DNA from: Ancylobacter tetraedralis | Lineage (GTDB): Bacteria > Pseudomonadota > Alphaproteobacteria > Rhizobiales > Xanthobacteraceae | Assembly (NCBI RefSeq): GCF_014195655.1 | Contig: NZ_JACICD010000003.1 | Coordinates: 434,001 to 498,000 of the forward strand | Reading direction: 5' to 3' | DNA: 64,000 nucleotides | Shown here: positions 7,368-16,009 of the stretch, piece by piece | Layout: each line of letters starts with the position of its first letter | Position numbering within the stretch: the stretch's first letter is position 1 | Notes under the pieces: model-generated | Databases searched by the model: none | Told to the model about the DNA's origin: nothing | What the model saw: the letters and a program-made list of their open reading frames with translations, nothing else | Position numbers and translations under genes: made by a program

Positions 7368-8650
7368 GCCGCCATCCCCCAGGCCATGCCGCGCATCGCG
7401 CTGTCGACCAGCGCCGCGAAGCCGGTCATGGCCGGTGCGGCGAGGTGGACGCCGTCGACCATGAGCGCCGAGGGCGGCACGTTGCCGTTGGCGACGGCGG
7501 TCACATCCGTGGTGCCGTTGGACAGCGAGAGCAGATAGGGCATGCACGGCAGCACCTTGCCGGGATAGGCCGCGAGGAGCGCGGCCGTGAGCGCGGTGAC
7601 GGCCGTCTGCGCCGACGCCGACTGCCCTTCGCGCTTGGCGGTGGGGATGATCAGGTAGTTCGTGTGGCCCAGCGCCGCGATGATCGCCTGATGGCGGGCG
7701 ACATCATTGGCGGTCGTCGCGTCGAAGCTGTTATTGTCGCCGTCCCACCACAGCGTCGGCAAGGCCTTCGCGAAGGCCGGCGCCGCCAGCATGCGCGTCT
7801 TGATCTGCTCCAGCGTAGAGCCGCCGACCGCCGTCACATAGGGCGTCCAGCCGAGCAGCGCGAGCGAGCGCCCGAAGCCGATTTCGGGGTTGCCCGCGCC
7901 GCCGCCAAAGCTGTCGCCGTCCACCCAGCAATCCCAGGCCGGGAGGCTATCCGCCTTGATGCGAGCCGTATCGGTAACGGCATCGGCGTAGATGGTGAAC
8001 CGGCGGAACGGCGAGGCGAAATTCGCGCCGGTCCGATCGCCGCCGATGACGAGATTGGTGACCGCCGGCGCCCCGGGCCAGTTGGTGGAAAGCTGGGCGT
8101 CCTGCCCATTATAGGCGCCTCGCATGGTGGCGCCATAGGAGGCCGCGACCCGCAGGATCGGCCCGCCGATCGGGCCGAAACCCGCCGGCAGGTACGATGT
8201 CGTGCCCGCGGTGACCCCCGCCACGCCCAGCAGCCCGGACGTATTGCGCGTGGCGGTGAACCGGTTGTTATCGTTGGAATAAAACTCATAGGGACAGCGG
8301 GAACCGCTGGCCCAGGCATCCCCCGACTGGATAAACTCGGCGACCACGTAGACCGAATTATCCGTCCACGGGATGCGGATGACCCGGCTCGCGCCGGTGC
8401 CGGAAAGCACCGTGCCGCCGACAAAGCTAATGAAATCGGCGATCGTGGCGAACTTGATGCCAAACCAGCTCGCCCGGTCATTGATGAAATCGATGTCGAG
8501 CACCGCCCCGGCGGGCGTGTCCCACGCGGCATGGCTCACGCCGTAGCGGATGGCCTTGGCCAGGGGCTGGCGGCCGAAATAGCCCTGCGCGTCATGGCCG
8601 ATGACATGGCCGAGCAGGCGCTTCGTCGCGGTTTCGATTTCGCCGGCCAT
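7364..8650 (-). CDS. tail-associated SGNH/GDSL hydrolase
   Basis: This 428-residue protein has a beta-rich N-terminal half and a C-terminal SGNH esterase domain. Block I is VDGDSFGG with Ser247, block II is VGGSTL (275-280), block III is GDNN (304-307) and block V is VDGVH with Asp399 and His402. Such phage enzymes usually deacetylate surface polysaccharide at the tail tip. Its place after the fibre genes and before lysis fits a virion-borne depolymerase or esterase for host adsorption. Confidence 0.75.
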   Translation of the reverse strand: MAGEIETATKRLLGHVIGHDAQGYFGRQPLAKAIRYGVSHAAWDTPAGAVLDIDFINDRASWFGIKFATIADFISFVGGTVLSGTGASRVIRIPWTDNSVYVVAEFIQSGDAWASGSRCPYEFYSNDNNRFTATRNTSGLLGVAGVTAGTTSYLPAGFGPIGGPILRVAASYGATMRGAYNGQDAQLSTNWPGAPAVTNLVIGGDRTGANFASPFRRFTIYADAVTDTARIKADSLPAWDCWVDGDSFGGGAGNPEIGFGRSLALLGWTPYVTAVGGSTLEQIKTRMLAAPAFAKALPTLWWDGDNNSFDATTANDVARHQAIIAALGHTNYLIIPTAKREGQSASAQTAVTALTAALLAAYPGKVLPCMPYLLSLSNGTTDVTAVANGNVPPSALMVDGVHLAAPAMTGFAALVDSAMRGMAWGMAA

Positions 8651-8826
8651 CAGGAGACCTTTCCGTTGAGGCGCAGGATTGGGCCCGGCTCGACCCGGCC
8701 GAGCGGCGTGACGCGCCGGCCATCGGCGAGGAGCGCGGTGAGAAACAGGTGCCCCACCGGCGGCCAGACCAGCGTGCCGCCGGCGGGGGTGAGGGCCGGG
8801 CCGGCGCCAATGCCGATCGCGCTCAT
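8650..8826 (-). CDS. small hypothetical tail-region protein
   Basis: This 58-residue protein has no charged N-terminus and a short beta-rich core (LVWPPVGHLFLTALLADGRRVTPLG). Its stop overlaps the SGNH start by one base (TGATG), so it is co-translated with the hydrolase. Function unknown; a tail accessory role is guessed from position. Confidence 0.5.
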   Translation of the reverse strand: MSAIGIGAGPALTPAGGTLVWPPVGHLFLTALLADGRRVTPLGRVEPGPILRLNGKVS

Positions 8827-8833
8827 GGCCGCC

Positions 8834-9097
8834 TCACCACAGCACGACGATGCCGGCCGCCGTCGTGCCGGTCGCCCAGATGCGAGTGACGCGCAACGAC
8901 AGGCGGCCGACGGCATTGGGGATGGTGATTGTCTGCCCGCCCCGCGTGGTCACCTTGAGATCGCCCTGCGTGCCCACCCAGATCTCGCGCGGGACGTAGG
9001 CAAGATCGGTCGCGTCATTCGGCACGACAGCCGCCGCGTTGTCGGCCGGGCCGGTGTAATCGATATTGGCAAGCGGGAATGGATCGACGATCGGCAT
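8834..9097 (-). CDS. small beta-rich hypothetical structural protein
   Basis: This 87-residue protein is rich in beta-forming residues (REIWVGTQGDLKV, GQTITIPN, RVTRIWATGTTAAGIVVLW). The pattern matches the small spacer proteins found near phage tail fibres. It follows a Rho-independent terminator, so it may be partly separated from upstream transcription. Family not recognised. Confidence 0.55.
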   Translation of the reverse strand: MPIVDPFPLANIDYTGPADNAAAVVPNDATDLAYVPREIWVGTQGDLKVTTRGGQTITIPNAVGRLSLRVTRIWATGTTAAGIVVLW

Positions 9098-9114
9098 TGG
9101 GTGCCCCCCAAATG

Positions 9115-9134
9115 AAAAAACCGCCCGGAGGCGG
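9115..9134 (-). terminator. Rho-independent terminator inside the tail operon
   Basis: On the minus strand CCGCCTCCGGGCGG forms a 5-bp GC stem with a 4-nt loop and is followed directly by six T residues. It lies 117 bp after the fibre-assembly-like gene. It could attenuate transcription before the SGNH and lysis genes. Confidence 0.65.
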
Positions 9135-9250
9135 CGCGGATGGCGCAAGGAATGGCGTGGTGGATCGGCTTTACGGCGCCTTTTGCGGTGACGGCGATCG
9201 GTGTCGCGCTGGTGCTGGCGCACGCGCGGCGGCAGGCCAGATCGTCGGCG

Positions 9251-9793
9251 TCAGCCGATTGCGGGCCAGATGACGGCGGCGGCAGCTTGCGCGGCCTCGG
9301 GCGTGGCGGCGGCGTCGACGGCCTTTTTGCCACCCAGCCGCACGGCTTCGATGGCCGCGCCGATGGCGAGCCATTGCTGATAGGCGGCCAGCACGACGGC
9401 GCCGACATCGGCGAGGGTGCCGGCGGTGATACCGATCTCGGCCGAAAGCAGCGGGTAATCCGATGGCGCGGGTGAGGCATCATCCGCCAGCCGGCGCGCC
9501 TCCTCGGCCTTGGCCTGATAGGTCATGGCCTGCCCGGCCCCGGCGGTGATGTACTTCACCCGCTCGGCTTCGGCCTCCGCATCAATGTAGGATTTGAGGC
9601 TGCTTTTCAGCGCGATGAGGTCGACCTCGGGGGGGGCGGGCGGCGGCGACCACACGCCATCGGCATAGCTCCACCCGACATCGGCCTCGCTCGCCGGCGC
9701 CCATATGAGAGACGGATGGAACATCGTCTCGATATCGCCGTCGGACTCGAAGGTCTCAACGGCGAGCCCGGCCTTAATGCGAAGGTATTTCAT
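9251..9793 (-). CDS. tail fibre assembly-like protein
   Basis: This 180-residue protein has an N-terminal beta segment (MKYLRIKAGLAVETF) and a central Trp-rich patch (VGWSYADGVWSPPPAPP) typical of proteins that follow fibre genes. A helical C-terminal half (about 60-110, SLKSYIDAEAEAERVKY) is of the DUF4376/Tfa kind. It starts one base after the fibre gene stop. The role as fibre chaperone or fibre-tip component is inferred. Confidence 0.55.
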   Translation of the reverse strand: MKYLRIKAGLAVETFESDGDIETMFHPSLIWAPASEADVGWSYADGVWSPPPAPPEVDLIALKSSLKSYIDAEAEAERVKYITAGAGQAMTYQAKAEEARRLADDASPAPSDYPLLSAEIGITAGTLADVGAVVLAAYQQWLAIGAAIEAVRLGGKKAVDAAATPEAAQAAAAVIWPAIG

Positions 9794-9794
9794 A

Positions 9795-10886
9795 TCACCA
9801 CTCCAAAGCGAGGCAGCCGTCTGCGCCGGCGAAACCATTTTCAGCGGTGCTCTGCGATGATCCGCCCGCGCTGCCGCCACCACCGGGGCCGGACGGCGCC
9901 CACGCCTGCTGGCGGGCATATTGCGTCGACGGCGCCCACCCTATGCAGGCGCCGCCCGTCCCGCCCACGAAGCGTATGAGGGAGCCGGTGTATTCAGTCA
10001 GCGCTGCCGAACCGAGGCCGCCCGTGAAATTGATCCGCCCGCCGGTACAGGAGCCGGGCGTGCCGAGATATGTCGAGTAGCCGGACGCGATACCGCCGCC
10101 GCCACCGCCGCCTGTCGCCGAAATGAACGACCCGAACGACGTGGTACCGCCATTGCCGCCATTACCGGCCGATGTTCCGCCTACGCCGCCCGCGCCGATC
10201 ACGACCGGATAACTGGTGCCGGGCACCACGGTATAGACGCCCTCGCCCGATCCACCGCCACAGCCGCCCGAGGCACCGCCCGAGGAGCCGCAGGCCCCGC
10301 CGCCGCCGCCAGCGCCGGCCGGACGCGCCTTCACGCGCGTCACGCCGAGCGGGGGGACCCAACTGTATATGCCGGCCACCGTCCACACGGCCGAGTTGGC
10401 CAACACACCGGCCGATGCCGGCATGGCGACCAGCTGCCAAGCGGTGCCGGTATCGATCAGATCGAGTATCTGCCCCGCCGACCAGTCGCCCGACTGGATC
10501 GCCCCGCCGCCGGGCCGCTGGATCGCCCCGGCCACTCCATCCACCGTCAGCGTGGTCGCGCCCGTCGCCGCGGTGGAAACTAGCAGCCGCAAACCCATGC
10601 CGGCCGAATGCGCCAGCAGCGGCACGCTGAGAGACGCGGTCAGCGCCGTCGCGGTGCCTCCGGCAGCGGCGTAATTGAGCCGGCCCGAGCGGACGGCCCG
10701 CGTCACCTGCGACAGGTCATCGGCCGTCGGCGTAATCCCCGCCGCGCGAATCAGGTTGTCCTGCTCGCGCTGCGGGTGCTCGATCGCCTTGGCCGGCGGC
10801 ACCGAGCCGCGCGTGGCGCCCGGCGTGTTGCGGTCGACATAGGGCGCATCCGGGTCCAGCGACCCGAAAGGTGCCTGATATTTCAT
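9795..10886 (-). CDS. glycine-rich tail fibre / receptor-binding protein
   Basis: This 363-residue protein has an N-terminal attachment part (residues 1-100) and a Ser/Thr-rich middle. The C-terminal half is dominated by Gly runs (GAGGGGGACG, ATGGGGGGGIAS) and ends GADGCLALEW. Such glycine-rich repeats form polyglycine-II tips in phage adhesins. It follows the gp48-like baseplate gene, where fibres sit in Mu-like phages. It likely determines host range. Confidence 0.75.
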   Translation of the reverse strand: MKYQAPFGSLDPDAPYVDRNTPGATRGSVPPAKAIEHPQREQDNLIRAAGITPTADDLSQVTRAVRSGRLNYAAAGGTATALTASLSVPLLAHSAGMGLRLLVSTAATGATTLTVDGVAGAIQRPGGGAIQSGDWSAGQILDLIDTGTAWQLVAMPASAGVLANSAVWTVAGIYSWVPPLGVTRVKARPAGAGGGGGACGSSGGASGGCGGGSGEGVYTVVPGTSYPVVIGAGGVGGTSAGNGGNGGTTSFGSFISATGGGGGGGIASGYSTYLGTPGSCTGGRINFTGGLGSAALTEYTGSLIRFVGGTGGACIGWAPSTQYARQQAWAPSGPGGGGSAGGSSQSTAENGFAGADGCLALEW

Positions 10887-10919
10887 GGCGATGTCCTGAA
10901 GGTGGGGACGCGGAGCGCG

Positions 10920-11744
10920 TCAGAGGATGCCGGACAGGCGCGCGGAAGAGCCGCCGTCGAGGAGCGCGCGGGGGAAGAAGCGCTCGCCGCCGCTGTCGAG
11001 GCCGGTCAGCCAGTCATGGGCGAAGGGCGGGAGCTCCTCGTCGATCTCGTAAACCGGCTGCGTCCAGCCGGGGTACAGGCCGCGAAACAGGCATTGCAGC
11101 CGATCGAGGCCGGAGGTGGCGAAAAGCGGATCGAAACCGCACTCGCTCTCGCCGACCACGAAATAATCGACCGCGATGTTGCTCACATGCACGATCCAGT
11201 AGGCTTCCTCGCGCGCATCGCCGAGCGTGTGCTCGCCGCCGCACTCCGAAAAACCGCACTCGAACAGCGCGGGCTCCTCGATCGCGATCTCGAACCCGCG
11301 ATCATGGGCGAGGCGCACGAAATCCAGCGGGGTGATGACGCCCGTGCCGCGCACGCGCGCCTGCACCGCCTGCCGCCGCCCGGCCGTCGACTGGTCCACC
11401 GAGGTGCAGGCATCCGGCAAGCCGTGGTCAGCCTCCCATTCTGGCAGGCTGTCGCCCATGGTGCCGGCGGTGCTTTCCACCACCAGCCGCCAGGCGCGGG
11501 CATAAAGATCGACGAAGGGTGCCAGCACCGCGCGCGTGAAGCGGGCAAGCCCGGTGTCGTCACCCGCCGCCATGCCGTCCGGCGTGCCCCAGGCCGCGCC
11601 GACCGGCCAGCAGGCGAGGCCGGCGGAAAGCAGGCCCTCGACCGAGGGATCGGAGAGCGCGTCGCCCGGCATGGGCGGGGGTACATCGCCCCCGGCGGTG
11701 ACCGGCGCGTAATAAGTCCAGGTGTTGAGACCGGGATCACGCAT
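10920..11744 (-). CDS. Mu gp48-like tail/baseplate protein (YmfQ, DUF2313)
   Basis: This 274-residue protein lies directly after the gp47-like gene, as in Mu. The N-terminal part carries DPSVEGLLSAGLACWPVG. The central segment AVLAPFVDLYARAWRLVVESTAGTM fits the YmfQ pattern of a baseplate end protein. An acidic Cys-containing C-terminal part (FECGFSECGGE) is unusual. The role is attachment of fibres to the baseplate wedge. Confidence 0.75.
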   Translation of the reverse strand: MRDPGLNTWTYYAPVTAGGDVPPPMPGDALSDPSVEGLLSAGLACWPVGAAWGTPDGMAAGDDTGLARFTRAVLAPFVDLYARAWRLVVESTAGTMGDSLPEWEADHGLPDACTSVDQSTAGRRQAVQARVRGTGVITPLDFVRLAHDRGFEIAIEEPALFECGFSECGGEHTLGDAREEAYWIVHVSNIAVDYFVVGESECGFDPLFATSGLDRLQCLFRGLYPGWTQPVYEIDEELPPFAHDWLTGLDSGGERFFPRALLDGGSSARLSGIL

Positions 11745-11768
11745 GGACTACCTCACGCATGGCGCACC

Positions 11769-12848
11769 TCACGCATAGGTCACAGTCCCGCGCACGGGGT
11801 AGCTGGCGGTAAAGGTGAGGTCGCCGGCCGGCGCCGCCAGCGTGTGACTGTCCTCGCCGGCGACCGCCGAAATCGTCTCGCCGATCCAGGAGCGCGAGAG
11901 CGTGAAGGGCTTGGCCACCACGCCCGGCCTGCAGCGCGCGAGGAACATGGCATCCAGCGCCGTCTCGATCGCGGCGCGGATTTCCGGGGTGTCGACGGTG
12001 AGATTGTCGATGGTGATGTCGACCGGATCCGGCGTGGGCGCCGACGCCACATCATCATCCACGCGGATGAGCCGCTTGGCGTCGATATAGGCCTGCACCA
12101 CCGCGACATCCGCCTCGGTGGGGATGAGGTTCGGGCGACCCCTGAAGAGGAAAAACACCACGATCGAGCCGACCCCGCCGGAAAAGGCGAAGGCCCAGGC
12201 CTTGACCACGCCCGGCACCTCGAGCGCGAAGCGCTCGTAATCGGCGAGCGATCCGCCCTGCGGCGGCTGGCCCTTTCGCGCGAGGATGCGGGCGCGAAAA
12301 TCTTCGATACCTTCGATATCCGCCCCGCCCCCGAGCCCGTCGGAAGAGACATCGACCGTGTCGGACAGCGTAGGGTAAAGCGCGGCATCGGCCAGCGCGA
12401 GCGCCGCGCCGCCATCGCGATTGGTTGCCGCGCCGGTCGTCTCCGCCTTCACAGCGGCGGCAAAGCTGCCATCGCCCGAAGCGGTGAAGGCCGCCGTGGT
12501 GAGATAGGTGGTGCCGCCCGAGAGGTAGCGCACGCCGGCGGGATAGGTTGCGCCGGGCTGGCCGATGCCGGCAATCGACCCCGTCGCCGCCGCCGCACCC
12601 TTGAGATAGACCCGCACATCCGCGCCATGCAGCCGCAGGATGGAGATTTCCGTGCAGGTGCGCACGAACAGCTGGTCGAACAGGTATTTGAGCCGCAGCT
12701 CATAGGCCCGGCCGAACTGCGCCAGCACCCGCGCGGTGACGGCCACGAAATTCTGTTTGATCCAGGCATCCGCGCCGGTGAGGTACTGGCGGAAAAAGCC
12801 GCGCGCGCGGGCGCCGAGTTCGTCGGGCGAGCGGACATCAAGCGGCAT
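11769..12848 (-). CDS. baseplate assembly protein J (Mu gp47-like)
   Basis: This 359-residue wedge protein carries the typical central stretch EGIEDFRARILARKGQPPQGG and SLADYERFALEVPGV of the baseplate J family. It starts MPLDVRSPDELGARARGFF. The ATG at 12848 overlaps the gp46-like stop by 11 nt. It should form the outer wedge of the contractile-tail baseplate together with the gp46- and gp48-like proteins on either side. Confidence 0.85.
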   Translation of the reverse strand: MPLDVRSPDELGARARGFFRQYLTGADAWIKQNFVAVTARVLAQFGRAYELRLKYLFDQLFVRTCTEISILRLHGADVRVYLKGAAAATGSIAGIGQPGATYPAGVRYLSGGTTYLTTAAFTASGDGSFAAAVKAETTGAATNRDGGAALALADAALYPTLSDTVDVSSDGLGGGADIEGIEDFRARILARKGQPPQGGSLADYERFALEVPGVVKAWAFAFSGGVGSIVVFFLFRGRPNLIPTEADVAVVQAYIDAKRLIRVDDDVASAPTPDPVDITIDNLTVDTPEIRAAIETALDAMFLARCRPGVVAKPFTLSRSWIGETISAVAGEDSHTLAAPAGDLTFTASYPVRGTVTYA

Positions 12849-13341
12849 TGATCTGGTCCCACAACACGGCGAAGCGCCGGTGATAGATGTGCTGCCCGTC
12901 GCGCCCGTACAGCGCGACATCCAGCTCCAGCCGGTTGTTTTCCGGCAGGCGGGTCGCGGTCACGTCGGCCCGCACCGCCACCTGCTGGTTGAGCAGCGTC
13001 TGCAGCGCGGCGCGGGCATGGTCCTGCGCCTCGATCTCGATTCCCTCGGTCAGCGCCCGGCGCCGCAGCAGCCAGAGCTTGGAGCCGAGCGGCACGTCGC
13101 CGGGCTGCTGGTCGATGGCATCGCCCGGCCAGCCCCGGTTGCTCTCGCCCTCCGGCAGCTCGTAATCCTCGACCCGGCAATCGGTCATCAGGCACATGAG
13201 CACGGCGGTCTCGATCGCCGCGCCGGACACCAGGTCGCCCGTGGCGGGATCGACCGCGATGTCGCCGGTCGTGCCGTTCCACAGGAGATCGGGCAGGATC
13301 ACCGGCTCGGATCCGGTGTCGAGCGGGACGATGCGCATCAT
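12838..13341 (-). CDS. Mu gp46-like baseplate wedge protein
   Basis: This 167-residue protein of the gp25/W-like family has WPGDAIDQQPGD, the conserved RRALTEGI region and a C-terminal VALYGRDGQ strand pair. The ATG at 13341 overlaps the spike stop by 4 nt. It lies between the spike and gp47 genes, exactly the Mu order 45-46-47. Confidence 0.8.
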   Translation of the reverse strand: MMRIVPLDTGSEPVILPDLLWNGTTGDIAVDPATGDLVSGAAIETAVLMCLMTDCRVEDYELPEGESNRGWPGDAIDQQPGDVPLGSKLWLLRRRALTEGIEIEAQDHARAALQTLLNQQVAVRADVTATRLPENNRLELDVALYGRDGQHIYHRRFAVLWDQINAA

Positions 13342-13820
13342 TCCATCCAGACTTTGGTGGCCGGGTTGGTCACATCGGCAAAGCCGCCGGTGTCGACGGT
13401 GCCCTGCGCCGAGGCCGGGCGGCTGGCGCCCGGGCCGCCGAGCTTGATCTCGCCCTCGAGGATGATCTCCGGGGCGACGAGGTGGATCCTGCTCGCGTGG
13501 ACGATCCGCAATTCCGTCATCACCAGCGAGACGATGTTGCCGAGATGGTCGTAGATCGCCGTCCCGCCCTGCGGCAGCACCGGGACGAGGCCGGGATTGG
13601 CCCCGCCCAGCGCATAAAGGCTGTCGCGATTGCCGCGCGCGCCGATCACCGTGGCAATGCCGCCCGCCACCGGGTGCGACGTGAAGCCATGCGGCTCCAC
13701 CCGGTGCACCCGAGGAAACGCCTCGCCGGCATAGCCCTTGCCAGCGAGAAACTGTTGCCCCGCGCGATGCTGCACGGCGCCATCGAGTCGCATGCGCGTG
13801 ACATTGGCATCCGATGTCAT
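13338..13820 (-). CDS. baseplate spike protein (Mu gp45-like, gpV family)
   Basis: This 160-residue protein has an N-terminal OB-like part with GYAGEAFPRVHRVEPHGF and HPVAGGIATVIG. A C-terminal beta-helical part (LVAPEIILEGEIKLGG) would form the membrane-piercing needle. The gene lies between the hub (gp44-like) and gp46-like genes. The shorter-than-usual needle fits the small gp45 class. Confidence 0.8.
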   Translation of the reverse strand: MTSDANVTRMRLDGAVQHRAGQQFLAGKGYAGEAFPRVHRVEPHGFTSHPVAGGIATVIGARGNRDSLYALGGANPGLVPVLPQGGTAIYDHLGNIVSLVMTELRIVHASRIHLVAPEIILEGEIKLGGPGASRPASAQGTVDTGGFADVTNPATKVWME

Positions 13821-13823
13821 CGG

Positions 13824-14876
13824 TCAATCCTCGCGGAAACTCGGGTCGTCCTCGCCGGGCGCTTCCCAGCCCTTGGCGCTGTCGCCGCGCGGGTTCTCGC
13901 CGCCCAGCGCGCGCGGGTCCTTGAGGGTCAGCGTCGCTTCGGTACCGCTGCCGTCGCCCTGTTGCGCGAAGCTCACCTGCGCGATCACCATGTCCTGCCT
14001 CAGCGCGCCGCGCGGCACATCGACCGGCACGAGCCAGTTAGGCGTCCACAGCGTGCCGGCCGCGTCGCTCAGCCCGGGCACGGTGATCGACGCCGCCTTG
14101 GCCCGGCCCGCCGCGCGCTTGGCCTCCCACTGCGCGCGCTTCTTGGCCCGCGCGGAGGTGAGTTCGCCCTCGTGGTAGATGATCAGCGTGCGCTTGCGCT
14201 GCGCCGTGCCCTTGGCCTGCGCTTCCGGCCGCAGCGCCGCGCCATTGGTGCCAAAGCTCGATTGCCCGCGCACCTTGACCTCGGAATAATTGAACTGCCC
14301 GGAGAGCGTGCCGGAGGCGCGAGTGATGTTGACGCCCTCTGCCAGGATGCCGGCATGGCGCCCCTCCGGCCCGGCGACGATTTTCAGTCGGCCCTGCGGC
14401 GTGTCATGGATCAACGCGCCCGCCGCGCGCGCCTCGCGTTCCAGCGTGGCGAACAGTGTTTCGCCCGGCACGATCTGGTGTAGCGGCTTTTTCTCGGTGT
14501 CGATCTCCACATCGACGCCCACGCCCCCCGTGTCGAAACTGGCGGCGATATCCCGGAGGTCGCAATCCTCGATCGACCCCGTGGGATGGTCGATCGCGCC
14601 TTCGGTCGCATCCACCGTGCGCGAGACGACCGACACGGTGACGATGCGCGAATCGGGATCGGCCGACCAATTGATGTCGCGGACATAGCCGGTGAGCCAT
14701 GGCGCACCGTCGATCGTCACGAGGCACTCGTCATCCTCGCCGCAGGGCAGGCCATCGTCCACCCACACCACGTCGAAACTGCCGGAGCGCACCGCCTCCT
14801 CGGCGCTCGCGGTCAACTCGCAGCTATCAAAGGCCAGCGGCCGGCCGGCGACGCTCAGCCCGATCACGTTGAGCAT
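13824..14876 (-). CDS. baseplate hub protein (Mu gpP/gp44-like)
   Basis: This 350-residue protein has an N-terminal strand-rich domain and then a central GETLFATLEREARAAGALIHDTPQGR-type segment found in gpD/gp44 hub proteins. The region after it (GQFNYSEVKVRGQSS) is the second conserved block. A charged Arg/Ala linker (KKRAQWEAKRAAGRA) follows. It forms the trimeric hub under the tube, to which the spike attaches. Confidence 0.8.
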   Translation of the reverse strand: MLNVIGLSVAGRPLAFDSCELTASAEEAVRSGSFDVVWVDDGLPCGEDDECLVTIDGAPWLTGYVRDINWSADPDSRIVTVSVVSRTVDATEGAIDHPTGSIEDCDLRDIAASFDTGGVGVDVEIDTEKKPLHQIVPGETLFATLEREARAAGALIHDTPQGRLKIVAGPEGRHAGILAEGVNITRASGTLSGQFNYSEVKVRGQSSFGTNGAALRPEAQAKGTAQRKRTLIIYHEGELTSARAKKRAQWEAKRAAGRAKAASITVPGLSDAAGTLWTPNWLVPVDVPRGALRQDMVIAQVSFAQQGDGSGTEATLTLKDPRALGGENPRGDSAKGWEAPGEDDPSFRED

Positions 14877-14921
14877 CGCGCGTCATCCTCGTTCATCACG
14901 ATCGAAGTCAGGGCGCGCCGG

Positions 14922-15503
14922 TCAGGGGGCAATCGCCTCCAGCACCACCGGCATCACCATGGCGGTGCCCGTGCGATTGCGCGTCACCAGCTCGGCGTCG
15001 CGGGCGGGGTCGCCATAGAGCCGCCAGGCCAGCACGGTGGCCGGCAGCGACACGCCGGTCTCCACCCGCACCAGCGGCGCGCGGGTCGTGGCGATCTCGG
15101 AAAGCTGCAAAGCCGCCTGCCCCGCTAGCGCGGTCAGCCAGTCCTGCAGCACATAGCCATATTTCGTGCCCGCCGCCTCGATCACCGGGTCCGCCCGCGC
15201 GGCAAGCGCGGCGCGCGCCCGCTGCGCATCCGGCCGCGCGGCGTAATCCTGTTTCACGCTCGCGAAACAGGCGATCACCAGCAGGCCGACAGAGTCGAGC
15301 GTCGAAGGATCCTCGACATCGTCCAGCGCGGCGATCAGCCCGGCACTGTCGCTCGCCGCCTCGCCGAGCAGCCGGCAGGCCTCGAGATAGGCGCTCGCCC
15401 CCGCCGTGCCGCCGAGGCGGATGGCATCCAGCCGCCGGCGGGCGAGCAGCAGGTCGTCGGGCGCGGTGACGAAACGGTCGATCAGGTCGGCAAGCCAGTC
15501 CAT
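14922..15503 (-). CDS. hypothetical tail protein, probable C-terminal partner of the gpN-like protein
   Basis: This 193-residue, mostly helical protein has the segments GTKYGYVLQDWLTAL and ETGVSLPATVLAWRLYGD, which look like the C-terminal half of Mu gpN (DNA circularisation) proteins. It starts 8 nt after the preceding ORF. The two together are about 346 residues against 491 in Mu. It may be a natural split or an old frameshift. Confidence 0.55.
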   Translation of the reverse strand: MDWLADLIDRFVTAPDDLLLARRRLDAIRLGGTAGASAYLEACRLLGEAASDSAGLIAALDDVEDPSTLDSVGLLVIACFASVKQDYAARPDAQRARAALAARADPVIEAAGTKYGYVLQDWLTALAGQAALQLSEIATTRAPLVRVETGVSLPATVLAWRLYGDPARDAELVTRNRTGTAMVMPVVLEAIAP

Positions 15504-15511
15504 GGGCACCC

Positions 15512-15973
15512 TCACAGATCGACGGACAGCGCGAGCGACACCGGGCCGAGATTGACGCCGAAGGTGAGCCGCAGCGCCGGAATGCCGGTCGCCAGCGCGG
15601 AGAAGGCGCCGCCGGCCGCGACGAAGGAGAGATCGAAACCGACATATCCGGCCCGGTCGCGGCTGCGGCTCGGCCGGCAGGCGAGGCAGCGCACGAATTG
15701 CGGCGGCTCCATCGGCAGGGTCAGCAGCGAGGCGCCGGGCAGCCCGCATGCCGCGCGCAAGGCGAGGCTCTCCAGGTCCGCCACATCCGAGACGACATAG
15801 GCCCGCACGTCGAAGGTCGCCACGCGACGGCCCATATCCTCGGTCACCGGCACCTCGCCGCCGACGATCTGGTGCACCACGACGCGGCGGCCATCCTCCG
15901 ACGAATCATCCTCGACCCAGAAACGCACCCCGCGAAAGGAGGCGCGGCGCAGGTCGCGCTGCCAGTTGCGCAT
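15512..15973 (-). CDS. Mu gpN-like DNA circularisation / tail protein, N-terminal part
   Basis: The 153-residue product begins MRNWQRDLRRASFRGVRFWV, the signature of the DNA circularisation protein N-terminal domain. It contains the conserved ATFDVRAYVV and SRDRAGYVGFDLSFV blocks. In Mu this is one long gene; here the ORF stops early and the rest appears in the next gene. It should act in baseplate assembly between tape measure and hub. Confidence 0.7.
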   Translation of the reverse strand: MRNWQRDLRRASFRGVRFWVEDDSSEDGRRVVVHQIVGGEVPVTEDMGRRVATFDVRAYVVSDVADLESLALRAACGLPGASLLTLPMEPPQFVRCLACRPSRSRDRAGYVGFDLSFVAAGGAFSALATGIPALRLTFGVNLGPVSLALSVDL

Positions 15974-16009
15974 GCGAACTCCTGATCAAGGTTGTGAGCC
16001 GGGCGCCCC

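Noticed and set aside
9140-9475. Small rightward ORF with an N-terminal hydrophobic segment
   Set aside because: Mostly antisense to the fibre-assembly gene. The upstream hairpin is better explained as a leftward terminator.
7205-12851. Long rightward ORFs (7205-9115 and 10608-12851) with hundreds of codons
   Set aside because: They run antisense to well-identified tail genes and have Arg/Gly-rich, low-complexity translations, as expected from GC-rich DNA read on the wrong strand.
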